From assembly GCA_015680685.1 (NCBI GenBank), contig MNCI01013746.1, positions 427,746-488,205 on the forward strand: 60,460 nucleotides of DNA. Direction: 5' to 3'. Within the stretch, counting starts at the first letter, position 1, and each line of letters begins with the position of its first letter. Positions 21,984-34,083 of this stretch are shown here, one piece after another. The stretch is from Gnetum montanum (lineage: Eukaryota > Streptophyta > Gnetopsida > Gnetales > Gnetaceae). The translations under genes and the position numbers were made by a program. The notes below the pieces were generated by a model that was not told the DNA's origin, made no database searches, and saw nothing but the letters and a program-made list of their open reading frames with translations.

Positions 21984-23702
21984 CTAACCTTTGTCACTAC
22001 TTTGTTCCTCCTTAGACTCCTCTACAATTTTCAAGATAGTTTCAAGTCTGGAGTCTAAGGAATCCCATAATTGATCCACCTTAGCCAATACTTTTGTTAT
22101 TAGCTTTTGAATCAGCAAGGTTTTTCTATTCACCAACTCTTTGAGTGGTGACTCATCCTCTTCATCGCAAAATTTCACTCCCTTCTTTCGAAGAGAGGGA
22201 TCACGGTTGTATTCTTCCGCACTTTCCCTTTTTTGTAGCTCCCCTTCTTCTTTTGCTACTTGTTCCAACAATCGATGAATCTCATGGGCTCTAAGTTTTG
22301 ATAATCGCCCTTGGGCATAAGTCCCAAGGGTTCTCCTAGTCTCATGCCTTAGCCCATCTACGAGGTGGCGGAGTTGATTCCACTGTGCGTAACCATGGCT
22401 CGGGCAACGATGTAACAATGCGTAGTAGTGGCCCATGGCAGCATCCAAGGGTTCATGAGTTCCTTGCTTCCATCCTTGGATCTGCTTACACAAATTAGAC
22501 ACTCTGGAGTACGTTTGATACTTATCGTTGAAGAGTTCTAACATCGTACTCCACCTCCTGATGGTTTCCGGTTCTAAGGACCGGTACCAACTCTTTGCTT
22601 CCTTGATGAGTGTCCTGGGAAACAACTTAAGTTTTTGCCATTCATTTTCTATGTTTTGCAAGGCATAGGCATCATGAAATGCCTGTAAATGATGTTACGG
22701 ATCAACGTTATATCCCCCCTCAAAGCGTGGGATGTTGTTCATGTCTAAACGCTTGATTCAACTATCTTTTAAATACCTTGTTGGAATTCTTACTGTCTTT
22801 GTTATATTAAGCATACTTCGGGTGGTAAGTAGGGGTTCGTCATGATCATCTCTTTCATGACGCTTGTGATTTCTTCGTTGTTCCCTACTTTCCCTTCGTT
22901 CATGCCCTTGTCCTCTCTCTTGACTCTCTCGTCGAGGTCTCTCATTTTTCTTACTTTTATCCTCTCCGTTATGCCCTTCATGATTGCGCCCAGAGGTGGA
23001 AGGAGAGGATGAGTGATGTGATAAAGGCGAAGAAGAAGGAGAACCATTGCCATGATGATATTTCCTACCTTCTCTTCTGTTATCCTTACCTCGATCATGG
23101 TGATGATCAGAGTGCCTGTCCTTGTTATATGTTGTTGTTCCCTCAGTGAACAGTTGGTGTTCACAGGCATTAGAACCAGGGTTGTGTATCGTTGAGCGTA
23201 AGTTCTGATACCCAACCTCCTCACCATCGTTAGGAGAGGGAACATCTTTCGATAGAGAACCCGTTGTGAGTGGTTCACCATCTCCCATTGCACTTAGGAC
23301 GTGCGGGACTTCTTTGCCCTTCAACAATGTATGTTGGCTCTCCTGCCTTGAGTCCCTCATACGTTGTAAAGTTGTGGGATGGTAATCCCTCATGTCAAAA
23401 TCGCCCATAACATATTCAGCATAGAGCTGAGTCATGTTGATCTGTGCTAAAGCACGGAGGAGCATGTTGGGGATTGCACGATCCGAACGTAACACTATGT
23501 TACCATGCAAGTCTCTCAAGCGCATCTGTTCATCTTGATGGAAGATAAAAGTAAAGTTGGAAATATACTCATCGGGATGAGTATATTCCACCCTATATTG
23601 CTGAGGAACTAGCTGATTTAGGTTATGTGTTTTTTATTGCCGACTATTCTTTGTATTATCCTTAAGTGGTAAGTTGCTCTTGTGAGAAGAAGAAGAAGAC
23701 AT
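21984..23702 (-). pseudogene. gag of element E
   Basis: Gag starts at 23702 with Met and a Ser run, as in B. Stops occur near codon 24 (about 23635) and after 22758 (KDS-stop). From 22661 to 21984 there is an open frame of 225 codons covering the gag core (SWYRSLE, GWKQGTHEPLDAAMGHYYALLHRCP, GLRHETRR). The Arg/His/Glu-rich charged region is at 22850-23150. The zinc knuckle (CEICHYDHPKGC) lies at about 21865-21900. All gag blocks share one frame down to about 21430. Function is particle formation and RNA packaging by family knowledge. Confidence 0.85.
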
Positions 23703-23828
23703 GATGTCTTATAGGTGTGCTGATTTTACCGTTATATAAATTTTTCTTTTAATTAACCCGAAGGTTCGTTTAAGCTCCCAACAATGTGAGTGATGTCCTA
23801 TGTTCTATTCAGCGCACAAACACTTAGT

Positions 23829-23845
23829 CCCGACAACGGCGCCAA
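23829..23845 (-). other. Primer-binding site of element E (tRNA-Asp, intact)
   Basis: The reverse complement is TTGGCGCCGTTGTCGGG, directly inside the 5' LTR. It has the form of the tRNA-Asp primer site known from Athila-type plant gypsy elements. It is the best preserved copy in the window. Confidence 0.88.
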
Positions 23846-24643
23846 TGATGAGTGGCGAGGTATCCCTACACTCAACCATACGAATACGAGCGTAGCACGT
23901 GCAATCCTATTGAACTCCGCAGACTAAGTGCCTACACGCCCATGGAACACTTAGGGTTAATTATTCGTTGTCTTCCCAGACTTACTTGTAGTTGTCACAG
24001 TGTATGGTTAAGTAAGTTCGAGGTATATGATTTTTATAGCTTTTTATGTTTTTGTCTCCTATGCTATGAGTTGAAGGGTTGAGAAGACTAATTACTAACT
24101 CTAACTAATGAACTAAGTCTAAATTAACCTAGCATCAACATCCATTCCCACTTACCGTACACACCCTGAACAGATGCAACCGTGGCTACCAAACGCTAAT
24201 CGTTGTTGGGATCACCACGCGTAACGCACGTGCTCGAAGCGGTCGTACTGAGGCACTTAACTAGGAGAGAAGGGTTGAGAAATATTTAATTCCTAATAAA
24301 GCATGTAACTAATAATAAATAAAATCCTAATTAGCCTATTCCATGCACTACAAGGTTTATCCAAGAAGCTCGTCTTTATTGCCGTATACAAACTTATGTT
24401 TAGGTACAATGTTTGCTCGAATAAAGATCTGTTCACTTTAGGACTCCTACTGCGGGCACATGGAAAATATTCTATCTCTGGAGTGATCAATCTGCTAGAG
24501 TTTCCCTACTGTTTAGCCTAGGATGATGAAACAAGGGAGAGTCGCCTCTTATTTATAAATATGATGGCGCACTGCAATATCGCATACGCAATATCGCAGG
24601 GAACGACGCGATATCGTGGCCCATGCGATATCACGTCTCATCA
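23846..24643 (-). repeat. 5' LTR of element E
   Basis: It reads TGATGAGTGG...CTCATCA on the + strand, about 798 bases, and is nearly identical in layout to 17353-18165. Its palindrome cluster is shorter (24570-24640), mainly because one repeat block present in the 3' LTR is missing. It is flanked outside by GATAG (24644-24648). Confidence 0.9.
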
Positions 24644-24648
24644 GATAG

Positions 24649-25559
24649 TCAAAAAATTTCAGAATTAAGAGAAAAAGTTGGAAGTAATTTAGAAACCCTA
24701 GTAAAAATATTTTTGGATAAACTAAATTTACTTGCAAAACCTTAGCACCGACCAAAAAAAATATCTTTAACAAATACTATTAAAAAGATGTGTATGTTTT
24801 TTGATTGTTTTATAAAAGTGAAATAGCTATTGGTACCATGAAGAGTGTTCTATCAACTAAGGTTAAGCAAACTCATGAGGAAAACAAATGATGAGGATGT
24901 TATGTTTTGAAAGTCATATTAAAGGATAAAAACCTTATTTATACAAATTAATATATTATATTGAGTACAATGAGGGTTTAATATATTGATAAGACTCTTA
25001 TGGGTTCCATTCTTGTAAATAATACATAGTTATAAAGTTCTAACTTAACTCTATGTCTTTGAAAGTAAATATTATTTTTTTAAAAAAGGATTCAGATTCC
25101 AAGACCCATAAGAAACAATATCACCTATGGTAAAACGAAAACTCGCCATCGTTTACTCGAAATCGAAGAGGTATTGGTTCAACTAAAATACATTTACGCC
25201 ATTTAGAATACGTTAAAATTTTCGGCCGCAAAGCTAAGACATAGGAATAGTACCCATAAATGTGTTGTAAAACCCCAGATGCTAATTTATTTAAAACACG
25301 CTGAAAACAGGCAGATGATTCCCTACTTAAATTGGCAAAGATCAAAACCTTGAAATCAGAGTCTCCAAATCTAACCTTTGCGAGCGTTTTGCCGAAGAGA
25401 AAAAACCAGCGAGCCTTGATAGGCATTCATCTCAGCTTTTATCTGGACTCATCCATCTACAGGATCTCCTTAATTTGCGACAATCTAAATCGTTTTGATG
25501 CTGATTAACGTTTAGGCAGGTCTGGTTCCCTAAAAGAATTGCTTTGAGTAGCAGAAAAC
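24649..25559 (+). other. Upstream flank of the CCCH gene
   Basis: AT-rich up to about 25120, with no element recognised. The last 120 bases before the start codon at 25560 are mixed in composition and probably contain the 5' untranslated region. No clear TATA box is visible at a usual distance. The start codon context is AAAACATGCC. Confidence 0.4.
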
Positions 25560-28500
25560 ATGCCTCCGAAGCAGCAATCCAAAGTCGATTTGGCCAAGAA
25601 ACAGAAGGTTGTCGAAGATAAAACTTTCGGTCTGAAAAACAAGAACAAGAGTAAGAACGTCCAGAAATATGTGCAGAGTCTCAAGCAATCTGTTCAGCCC
25701 AAAAATGACCCTAAGGCTGCCGCGGCTTCTTCTTCAAAGGTAATGATAATATCATGATAATGTTTGATCGGCTTGTGTTTTTTGTTTTTCGCTCGCGGTT
25801 GTTGAGATCGTTCCGATTTCCTTTAACTTGCAGAAGAAGAAGGAAGATGAGAAACTTAGGGAGAAGGAACTAAATGAACTTTTCAAGGTCGCAGTCAGCC
25901 AACCCAAAGTTCCTCCTGGTTAGTAATTCAATCCGTTTTCGGGGTTTTACCTTTTTTTGTTATCATTTTTTCCTTTTGTATATGGTTGAAATGCTGCAAA
26001 ACGGTAACAATTTCTTTTGGCGTCTAGGGTTTTGGTTTGAATTTACTTAAGTCAATTACTTTAATCTGTAAATTAGTCGCTGTAAAAGCTAATGTTCGAA
26101 GTTATTAACAGAACTGGAAGATGCGGCTTTATTTGGGTTTCTAGATTACATTGTTCTATCTGTCACGAAAATCTCATATCCAACAACATTTGTAGACGTG
26201 TTGGTAGACCTGAATTGAAGAAAATTTTAAATTATTCTAAGTTTTATGCGTATTGAATTTCATGATTTAAGTGAAGGCATTATCGAGCTTGCAAATTATA
26301 TTATTGCAAAGTTGTTTTAAAATGTTTTGCATGTTGAGATTGGAACTTCCTTAGACAACATAAGTAAACACCTTTCAGCAAGTATTTCGTTTATGTTTTT
26401 AAGGTGGTGGTTTTTTGAAATTTTCTATTGATGGTTCAAGTTAGAGTTTAATCTACTATTTCAAGTAAATTAATTAAAAAAATCAGAAGAAACATGGGGG
26501 ATTATTGATTTTCATCCAAATTTATTGCACCCGTGTGAAGGTTGAAAGACATATTCAAAAATTTTGAAGTTATATAACATAAACATTTAAAGAAAAATTG
26601 AAGAAAAGAGATAGGAAAATCTCCTTTTTCCTGTTCAAACAAGAAAAAAAATGCAAATAAAAGCATAGGACCATCCCTTCCATTGTAATTTGTATGTGCT
26701 TCAGTTATACAACCATCAATTCACAGTAGGTTTTGGGGAGTGCAATTTTTTGTCAAATGTCTGCCTTTTGGGATTTACTGGTTTTCTCATGACTCCAGTA
26801 TCTACGAAGAACGGATCATAAGTAACTTTGCATACAAACTCAATTTAGGCCTACAGGTGGTAGGATCGCCTAACTATGGCTCTTGATTTTTTTTGGCATT
26901 TAGTTATAGTTCTTTGACATTAGCCTAGAAAGATAACTGTATCAATGCAACACAGATGAAGCAACTGTATATCTAGTCAAGCCTACTATCAGGTGAAGTC
27001 CGTGGATGCATCAATCTTCTGCTATTTTTGTGGTATTTAATTGCACTCCAAGATATGTCTGGAAATTGTTTTCATGGGTTTACATTAATTGTGAATTTAA
27101 GTGATTAATTGCAGGATACATCGTTTAGTGGTTTATTTATATAGATTTTTAAATCTATATTTTATTTTCATTATAAACAGAGGCACCTTCATCTCTTTGT
27201 AATGCTTTTTTGTTTTTATTACACTCTTTCATGATAAATTGTCATGGGCTATATATATTGTTTGGCTACTGAGTTTTCATTCTTTTCAAATGACGCCTCA
27301 TATTCCTTTGTCTGACGTTTCACTTACACGAACCTAATGCTATGAATTGATCTACTGTGGCCAACTTCCCACAATGTTTAGCTGGTCATACGGTAACAGA
27401 AATTTGGAACAAACTAATATTTCTACTGGTGTACATGTTGATGTGATTTGGTTAAGCCATGGATATGGTAGGTAGAATGTAGTTTGAAAGTTGTGTTGCT
27501 CAATGTAAAAGTTATTAACAACAGAATATTTTTTATAAAGTTTATTAAATTTATGTATGAACGGTGTAAATATATTTTCCTTGCAAATTCAACTGATTTA
27601 TAAGCTATTTGTGTATTACAGGTGTAGACCCAAAGTCTATTTTGTGTGAATTTTACAAAGCTGGACAGTGTGCAAAGGGTTTTAAATGTAAATTCTCTCA
27701 TGATCTGAATGTGCAGAGAAAGGGAGAGAAGATTGACATTTATAGTGATAAGCGAGATGGTGCGAAATGCTCAATTTTTTTCTTATTAATGGCATTATTG
27801 TTTATAAATTTCATGCATTAAGAACCTTTTTTGCCTCATTTGTTATTTCTTCTTCTACAGTTATGGAAGATCAGATTTATTTCAGTTATATATTTCTGTC
27901 TTTTTGGTGTAATATGCGAGTTATTTCCTTACAATTTTTTCTACCTTTTTATTAATAGAAACTATGGAGGATTGGGATCAAGCAACATTGGAGAAAGTTG
28001 TTGAATCTAAGAAACAAGAATATAATGCAAACAAGCCGACTGATATTGTAAGTTTTTTTTTTCCATAAATTATATTTTCAAGTCGTTGTTTCATAAATTT
28101 GATTTGTACACTTAAATGTCTTTGCATGTAATAGAGATTTAAATGCCTTTTAACTTAACAATGGTTGAAATCTTTTGTTTGCCTGCTTTGTCATTTTTAT
28201 GTAATTGAGACCAACTGTATCTATTCTCCATTTTTAAAATATTATAGAGATAAATGTTGTAGAAGCATAAGATGCAAGTTAGTGTCATCCTGCCGTATTT
28301 TGTGGCTATATTACTGGGCCTATATATGTAGGTGGTCAAGATTTAAGGTTCTAACTCAACCACACAAAACATAAGGAATTGGTGTTCTTCCTATAACAGT
28401 TTATTGCTTAATTAGTTATATTTCATGCATTTGGTTTTAAAGCCTTTTTATTGCTTGGATTTTAGCGTCCATCTTCATGTAATAAACCAATTATTCATTT

Positions 28501-29581
28501 TAAGACTTCCGTGGATCGGTTTAGCAACGGTTTTGTCCACTTTTGCCATGGATACATCAACGGCTTTTTACGATATTCGTTATGCATTACATGATTTTTT
28601 TTAAAAAAGCTGCCTTTCTGATTTTTCTCTACTATTATATTTGTACTGCAGGTTTGCAAATATTTCCTGGAGGCTGTGGAGAGAAAACAGTATGGATGGT
28701 TCTGGGTTTGTCCAAATGGTGGAAAGGACTGTCACTATAGGCATGCTCTTCCTCCTGGCTACGTTTTAAAATCTCAAATGAAAGCTTTATTAGACGAAGA
28801 GACTGAAAAAATATCTATTGAAGAGGAAATTGAGAATCAGGCAAGATTTATTGTTATTTTCATAATTTTGGGTTATCAAATCTGATATGTTATTGTTATT
28901 TCCTCGTATTCTAACAAGGAGTTGCTGACCATTTCGTTGTTTTTGGCAATGCTTAGCGGCATCAAACAAAAACGACTACTCCTATTACTGCAGAATTGTT
29001 TTACGAATGGAAGAAGAAAAAGACCGAGGCCAGGGATGCTGAGCTGGCTGCAAAGAGAGCAGAGAGAGCTAAAAATGATCGTATGAGGTAAAATTTTTGA
29101 ATCTTAAAAAGATTTTCATAATGATATTCTTGGACACACATTGATATTTTGCAATTTGGCATACAGTGGAAGGGAATTGTTTCTGTCAGATGCAAGTTTG
29201 TTTGTTGATGATGCTGAGGCTTACGAAGCTTATGATAGAGAGGAAGAAGATGAGCGTCAAGATAAACAGGTATGTTCGGCACTTTAAGAGGTCTTGCACC
29301 TAATAAGATTTTTATTTACAATCAGAAAATGCTATCTTGCAGCTAATAATTGTTTATAGATATGTACTAATCAAATATGATTGCTATAAACATTTTTTAC
29401 CTGCCTACAGGCTGGAAATACTTCAAATGCTTCTTCAACAGAAGCAAATAAGGGTGTTACAGGAGAAGAAGAGGAGCAAATTTTAGGGGATGATGATGAA
29501 TTAGATCCTGATGAATTAGATGAACTAGAAGCAAGCATAGCTAAAGCTTCCCTAGAACCATCTGGCAGTTCTGCAACTTGA
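25560..29581 (+). CDS. ZC3H15: CCCH zinc-finger protein, ZC3H15/DFRP1 family (8 exons)
   Basis: Exons are 25560-25739, 25834-25918, 27622-27759, 27959-28047, 28652-28840, 28957-29087, 29167-29269 and 29411-29581. They join in frame to 361 residues. The N-terminal [14 protein letters not shown] block (residues 19-32) is a family hallmark. The first CCCH finger is C97-x7-C105-x5-C111-x3-H115. The second is C166-x17-C184-x6-C191-x3-H195, inside [11 protein letters not shown]...RHALPPGY. A charged coiled region follows (about 240-270), then the DFRP part ([12 protein letters not shown], 272-283) and an acidic tail ([14 protein letters not shown], 332-345). Known relatives bind and stabilise DRG1-type GTPases on ribosomes in the cytoplasm. 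The length is close to the usual plant size. Intron 5 uses GC-AG, and intron 3 has a weak GTGCGA donor. All key Cys and His residues are present, so the gene is probably functional. Confidence 0.95.
28841..28956 (+). other. GC-AG intron (intron 5 of the CCCH gene)
   Basis: The donor is CAG|GCAAGA and the acceptor TTAG|CGG. Retention adds a stop after a few dozen codons, while removal joins ...IENQ to RHQTK... in frame as in relatives. GC donors with strong flanking AG...AAG are a known minor class spliced by the major spliceosome. Confidence 0.85.
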
Positions 29582-30242
29582 ATGCAAGTTGCCTGAGTTA
29601 TGTTCATGAAATGTTGAGATTCGTTAGTATGGGCAAGGAAGCTGTACTGGAACTGCAGCTGTGCAACGAAGCACTTTCATAAGTTGTTAGCAATCATAAG
29701 TTGTTGGCAAGTTGGCTTAATATCTCGATGTAGGTTTTGATGGGAGACTGCATCTAGATTTCTGTACACTTGCTAAAAAAAACAGCAAAAATTTAGGATC
29801 CTACAATTGCTGTTTCTCTGATTTCTCTAACTTCTTTGTTGCATTTATCTCTTCATCCCCAAAATTTTATCTGCGATGTTTGTTATGTTGGGTTGAAATT
29901 CCCTATGTACATCAATCGTCTTATGATCAAATCTCCGTTTACCTAATACAAATTAATGCAAAATTTGTTTCTAAAAACGTATTCTTTTAAGCTATGCAGA
30001 TTTGTTGTGGCACTAGAATTCAGTTCAGGATAACGTATTCAGCGTTCATGCCAAGCCTATTCCTTTTGGATTTGTCTCGAACCATGATGTTTGTTTCAAG
30101 TTTAGTATTATGTTAAAATCAGTACCCCACGAACAATGTGTTCGTAATTATATCATAAAGCTATACGACATACAATATGGACAAATATGGTTTGCAGCTC
30201 TTTCCTCTTTTTGGTTTTTGTTTTTTAAAAACAAAGTCTGTC
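29582..30242 (+). other. 3' flank of the CCCH gene
   Basis: This probably includes the 3' untranslated region. No exact AATAAA signal is seen near the stop; AT-rich stretches occur around 29770 and 29890-29990. Nothing else is recognised. Confidence 0.4.
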
Positions 30243-30399
30243 TTAGTTCTGTAGTGTCACAATTGACTTGAAGGATTTTGACGATTCCACTGGAACTTTG
30301 TTGTCAAATCCCTCCACATAAGATAACCAATTTTTGCTATCGCCTTTCCCAATGGGCATTTTGGGCTTAGCCTCCGCGTTGGCTCTGACAAGTTGATCA

Positions 30400-30490
30400 T
30401 GGATGTACCTGAGCGCTAATTCTACCGAGAGGACAAGCACTGTTCGATGTACCCGATCGCCCATTCTACCCAAAGGACAAGCACCATGAA
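30400..30490. repeat. Two-copy tandem duplication of about 45 bases
   Basis: GATGTACCTGAGCGCTAATTC (30399 on, first 20 bases used) and GATGTACCCGATCGCCCATTC at 30442 begin two imperfect tandem copies that each end in GGACAAGCAC. The open minus-strand frame across it (30243-30497) matches no family I know. Confidence 0.5.
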
Positions 30491-30599
30491 CGGCCATAGA
30501 CCAAAAGGGGGATGTTTTATAAGGGAAAATATGTTTATTTCTTTCAAATGAGATTTTATACTAAACACATAAAATGAATGGTTGCTTAGGCCTTTGGTA

Positions 30600-30735
30600 A
30601 GGTCTTCTTTTTTTGTCAATTTGGTCCAAAGTAAAGTGGATTAAATTCTAAAACACGCCCTATAGGATTTGAACCTATGGAGACTTTTGTGTTATATCCT
30701 AGTTGACATAAAAACTATAATGAAACTAGTGTTAA
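30600..30735 (-). mobile_element. Candidate tRNA-derived SINE
   Basis: On the minus strand, GGTTCAAATCC (30665-30675) is close to the RNA polymerase III B box. TGTCAACTAGG (30698-30708) is a weak A box 33 bases upstream, the normal spacing. An A-rich run (reverse of TTCTTTTTTTGT near 30606-30617) lies downstream where a SINE tail would be. There is no cloverleaf good enough for a working tRNA and no target-site duplication was found. It could be a chance match. Confidence 0.35.
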
Positions 30736-32415
30736 ATCTAAAAAATCAAATGAGAGTATATTTGAATTGGAAACAATAAAAAAAAGTACAAAAATTCGTT
30801 TTTATTAATGTTGCCATGGTAAAATAGGTAGACAATATCTCACAAAGAAAAGCCATGACACCCAAGGACAAAAAGAAAAGCCATGACACCCAAGGACAAA
30901 ATGGGGTGGGGCACTCCCCCAAAATTCCCTAGTTTGGAATAGAAGGTACTTTTACCGAAATAGGTAAAAACAAAAGGTCTTCCTTGCATTATTTTGGGGT
31001 AACTTTGGGGTTGTTCCCTAGCTAAAGTTGATTCTCTATCTTATCTTGATATTTTGCCTTCGCAACATTATAACATGTGTTTACTCAAGCACAAGGAGGT
31101 AAGGATTTGTGCTAGGTAAGATTCATAGGAGACAACTCTATATTTAAGAAGATAGATATAGAGATATCGGATTCCTATAGGAACACTCCATACCTACAAA
31201 TTTTCCTAGAGAGTATTGAGTGAGGTTTGCATACCCAAGAGGGTATGCCACTTCGTTAAGCTTTATATAGCTAGCAGGGTAATGAAGATTCCCTTACCAT
31301 ATGCGCTAATAAATAAATACTTACATTAATTTTTTCTATAGCTAGCTAGTGAGCCATGCTACCTAAAGAGTAGAGCATTTACGACGTCGATGTTCATCCT
31401 AATGTCTACCATGTTATACTCAAACCTAACAAGTTAGGGTAACTTCGGGGTCATTTCTCAGCTAAAGCCCCTTCACCATGTTTAGAGCCCATCGTCGTGC
31501 TTTTGATATTCGTGTACTACTTGAAGAACAAATTCAATCAGCAAGGACAATTTATACTTGGACATAAGACAACGTTGGTTACTCCCCTTGCCTAAATGAA
31601 ACTAGTGGTTCAGGATCAGACATGGTGGTGTGAGCCACCCATGTCTTAAGATCTTTGTCGCAATCCCTACCAATCAAGTATTTATACTAGCATGTATCAT
31701 CATCTATTAGTTGCTCATTCTTATTCTTACTTACACTTAAGTAAAGAGAAAAATAAACTAAATGCTAGAACTTGCACTTAAAATAAATGGATCCTTTGGA
31801 TTATGATCACCAAGAGATCTACATCGCAAGGTTTTCAAGTTGTATCCTTGTCTTTAAGAGTTGACTTCCTTGCTAAAGCTAGCTTCTTTTTATCCAATAG
31901 CACTGTTTTGGTCTTTCCTATATAGTTGGTTTCAGTGTTTCGGTCACCTTTCAATACATGTCAGAATGAACACATACATTCAATTGAAATGGACCAAGGG
32001 GTATAGTACTCATGAAATATTCTATAGATAGGGCTATGCCTTGAACATGTCCACAACACACTACGATTGGGGGAACTCTGTGTTTATAGTAGTAGCAACA
32101 ACAACAAGGTAGTTTCATAAGTATTGTCCTAGGCAGGTTAGATTCACCAGCAACAGTATAGTAGTAGGTGTGCAATACCACCTTCAAAAGCCCAAGTGCA
32201 CATACCTCAGGAACATGCTCACTTAGGGTGATCTCTTTATCCCTAAGTAATCCCAACTGGTTTGGATCAAACATAACAACTCATAGGTATGCATTGTTAG
32301 GGTGTTTATCCAAACCCTTTGCATAAAAGCTCGGGGGTAGATACATCATGTGCATGTTCATCTCTGTGTAGCCATCATGTGCATTTGTGCTTCCTACTAC
32401 CTAAGATCTTAAAGT
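30736..32415. other. Unassigned DNA between gene region and element G
   Basis: A perfect 27-base direct repeat (AAGAAAAGCCATGACACCCA plus seven bases) occurs twice in tandem at about 30845-30900. The rest is repetitive-looking AT-rich DNA without a supportable gene. A 107-codon minus-strand frame at 31951-32274 has no recognised domain. Confidence 0.4.
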
Positions 32416-34083
32416 TGCAAAACGTTAGCAGCTAGAATGGTCAAGTTGAGGGGTCCGCGGCCACGATATAGCCCTAACCCCACCCCTGTCTAAAGGGTCA
32501 TTGTTGGAGGGGAAAAACAAAGGTGGAGCACCCAGGAGCATCTTGTCGATTGAACCAGGACTTATGGAGTGTTTCGATAAACAAGTGCTAGAGGGTTTAC
32601 ATAGTGTTTTCAATGGTATCCAAACCAACTAAGCCTGAGTGTAGCAGGGTTTTTCGATGTGAAAACGATAGTGCAAATGTGCAAATGCATGCAAAATAGT
32701 GAAAAAATGCAAGTGTGATGCTAAATGCCAAAGAAAATGCTTGAAACAGCAATGGAGTTTGAGAGAAGAAGAATGGCATTGCCCCAAACAAGGGAAGCGT
32801 AGCAATTGCAAAAGAGAGTTGAGGAGGTACGTGGCATATAGATGGGCACAGTAGGCAGCGTAGTCACAGTCTCTGGGGTATCTAGGCTGTGAGAACTAAT
32901 GTCCACCGTGAAGTCTAGGCTTGTTGGGTTGGTTGCCATGGTGTCTTGTAGGCTACAGTGTTGCCAAGGTGTCCCAAGGGTGTTTGGGCGCAAGGGTGCT
33001 AGTGCCAAGGTGCCAATTGCTAAATGCAAATGCCCACCAAAGGCTTCAAGATACCAACCGCTAAAATGAAATTGCCAACCAACCCCTAACATGTGAAATG
33101 TAGGGGAATTTATAGGGTTAGGGTTTATGTGAAGTGTGGATTGGTCGCCATGTGGCAAAGGGTAGTTGAGGCTATGTTGACCATAGCTACACTTCCACTA
33201 GAGCAAAATGGTGCTACGCTCTAGTGTGCTCCACTGGACCTTGAGAGACTGCTAGACTATGACTACATTGCCAAGATTGCATGTGCTAGAGTCGAAAAGA
33301 CTACAATGTACCTACAAATAGTGCAAATTAGTGCACTTTGGAGGCTATGCTTCGGGACTATGCTTTCCCCTCTTTCGAGTGGGATCGAGCATAGGTACAA
33401 TTTGGGATAGATGGGGGGTGCAAAAGAGATGCAAGTTGCTGATCTTGCTTATCAGAGAAGTGCTGGAGCTGAGATGGAGGCCAATGCTAAGCTCTGGAAG
33501 CTTTCGGAGGCTATTCTATATGGCTACGCAAGCTATGCTTTGGAGCGTAGCCTAACAGTTAGGAAAATTTTGCAAAAATTGAAGTTTAGTGCTAGCTATG
33601 CTAGCTACACTCTGAAGTGTAGCAAGAAAAGTAAAAGCATAACACTGACACTTAGAAAAAATTGGCAAAACTTACAATCTTCATCCAGGCCATGCTAGCT
33701 ATGCTCTGGAGTGTAGCAGGAGGGGTAGCTTTAGGAGTTCGAAAATCTTCCAAAATGCCTCTTTCATGCTGAGCTAGCTTGATAGCTTCTAGCTTAACAC
33801 TTAGGTAAACTGGCCACTGAAGTGAATGCTATGTTGGCTATGCTCTGGAGCATAGCAGGGAAAATGGGAGTGTAGCATAACACATAGAAAAATTTTGCAA
33901 CTATTGTTGACACTTAGAAAATTTTGCAAATCTAGTTTTGTGCTACATGCTACGCTAACTACGCTCTGAAGCGTAGTCCCAACAATGGAAGCATGGGTTG
34001 AACACTTAGAAAAATTTGCCTCATATTGACACTTAGACAAATTTGCAGTTGAGGTGTTGTCACTTGAATTTGGTGGTGTTTCA
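32416..34083 (-). repeat. 3' LTR of element G
   Basis: On the minus strand it begins TGAAACACCACC (34083) and ends GTTTTGCA (32416), about 1668 bases. TATA box CTATAAATT lies at 33107-33115 (minus). U3 holds at least five short inverted repeats (33532-33976). Confidence 0.8.
33532..33976 (-). promoter_or_regulatory. Inverted-repeat series in U3 of G 3' LTR
   Basis: The short hairpins are GCTATGCTTTGGAGCGTAGC (33532-33551), GCTACACTCTGAAGTGTAGC (33604-33623), GCTATGCTCTGGAGTGTAGC (33698-33717), GCTATGCTCTGGAGCATAGC (33837-33856) and CTACGCTCTGAAGCGTAG (33959-33976). All lie upstream of the TATA box on the minus strand. The role is unknown. Confidence 0.75.

Larger units (their letters stand above)
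17353..24643 (-). mobile_element. Complete LTR retrotransposon E, gag-protease only
   Basis: Minus-strand element of 7.3 kb with both LTRs (17353-18165 and 23846-24643), an intact primer-binding site, gag, protease, minisatellite, long non-coding tail and polypurine tract. Both ends are TGATG/CATCA. It shares order, sequence and missing RT/integrase with B. Its gag has longer intact stretches, so it may be younger. Five-base duplications flank it. An assembly-damaged stretch lies at 20617-20810 within the protease region, so the sequence there is not reliable. Confidence 0.92.

Noticed and set aside
30243-30497. An 84-codon minus-strand frame
   Set aside because: It has no known domain and crosses a short tandem duplication.
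30655-30720. A tRNA gene on the minus strand
   Set aside because: It has a good B box but no acceptor or anticodon stem; at best a tRNA-derived SINE.
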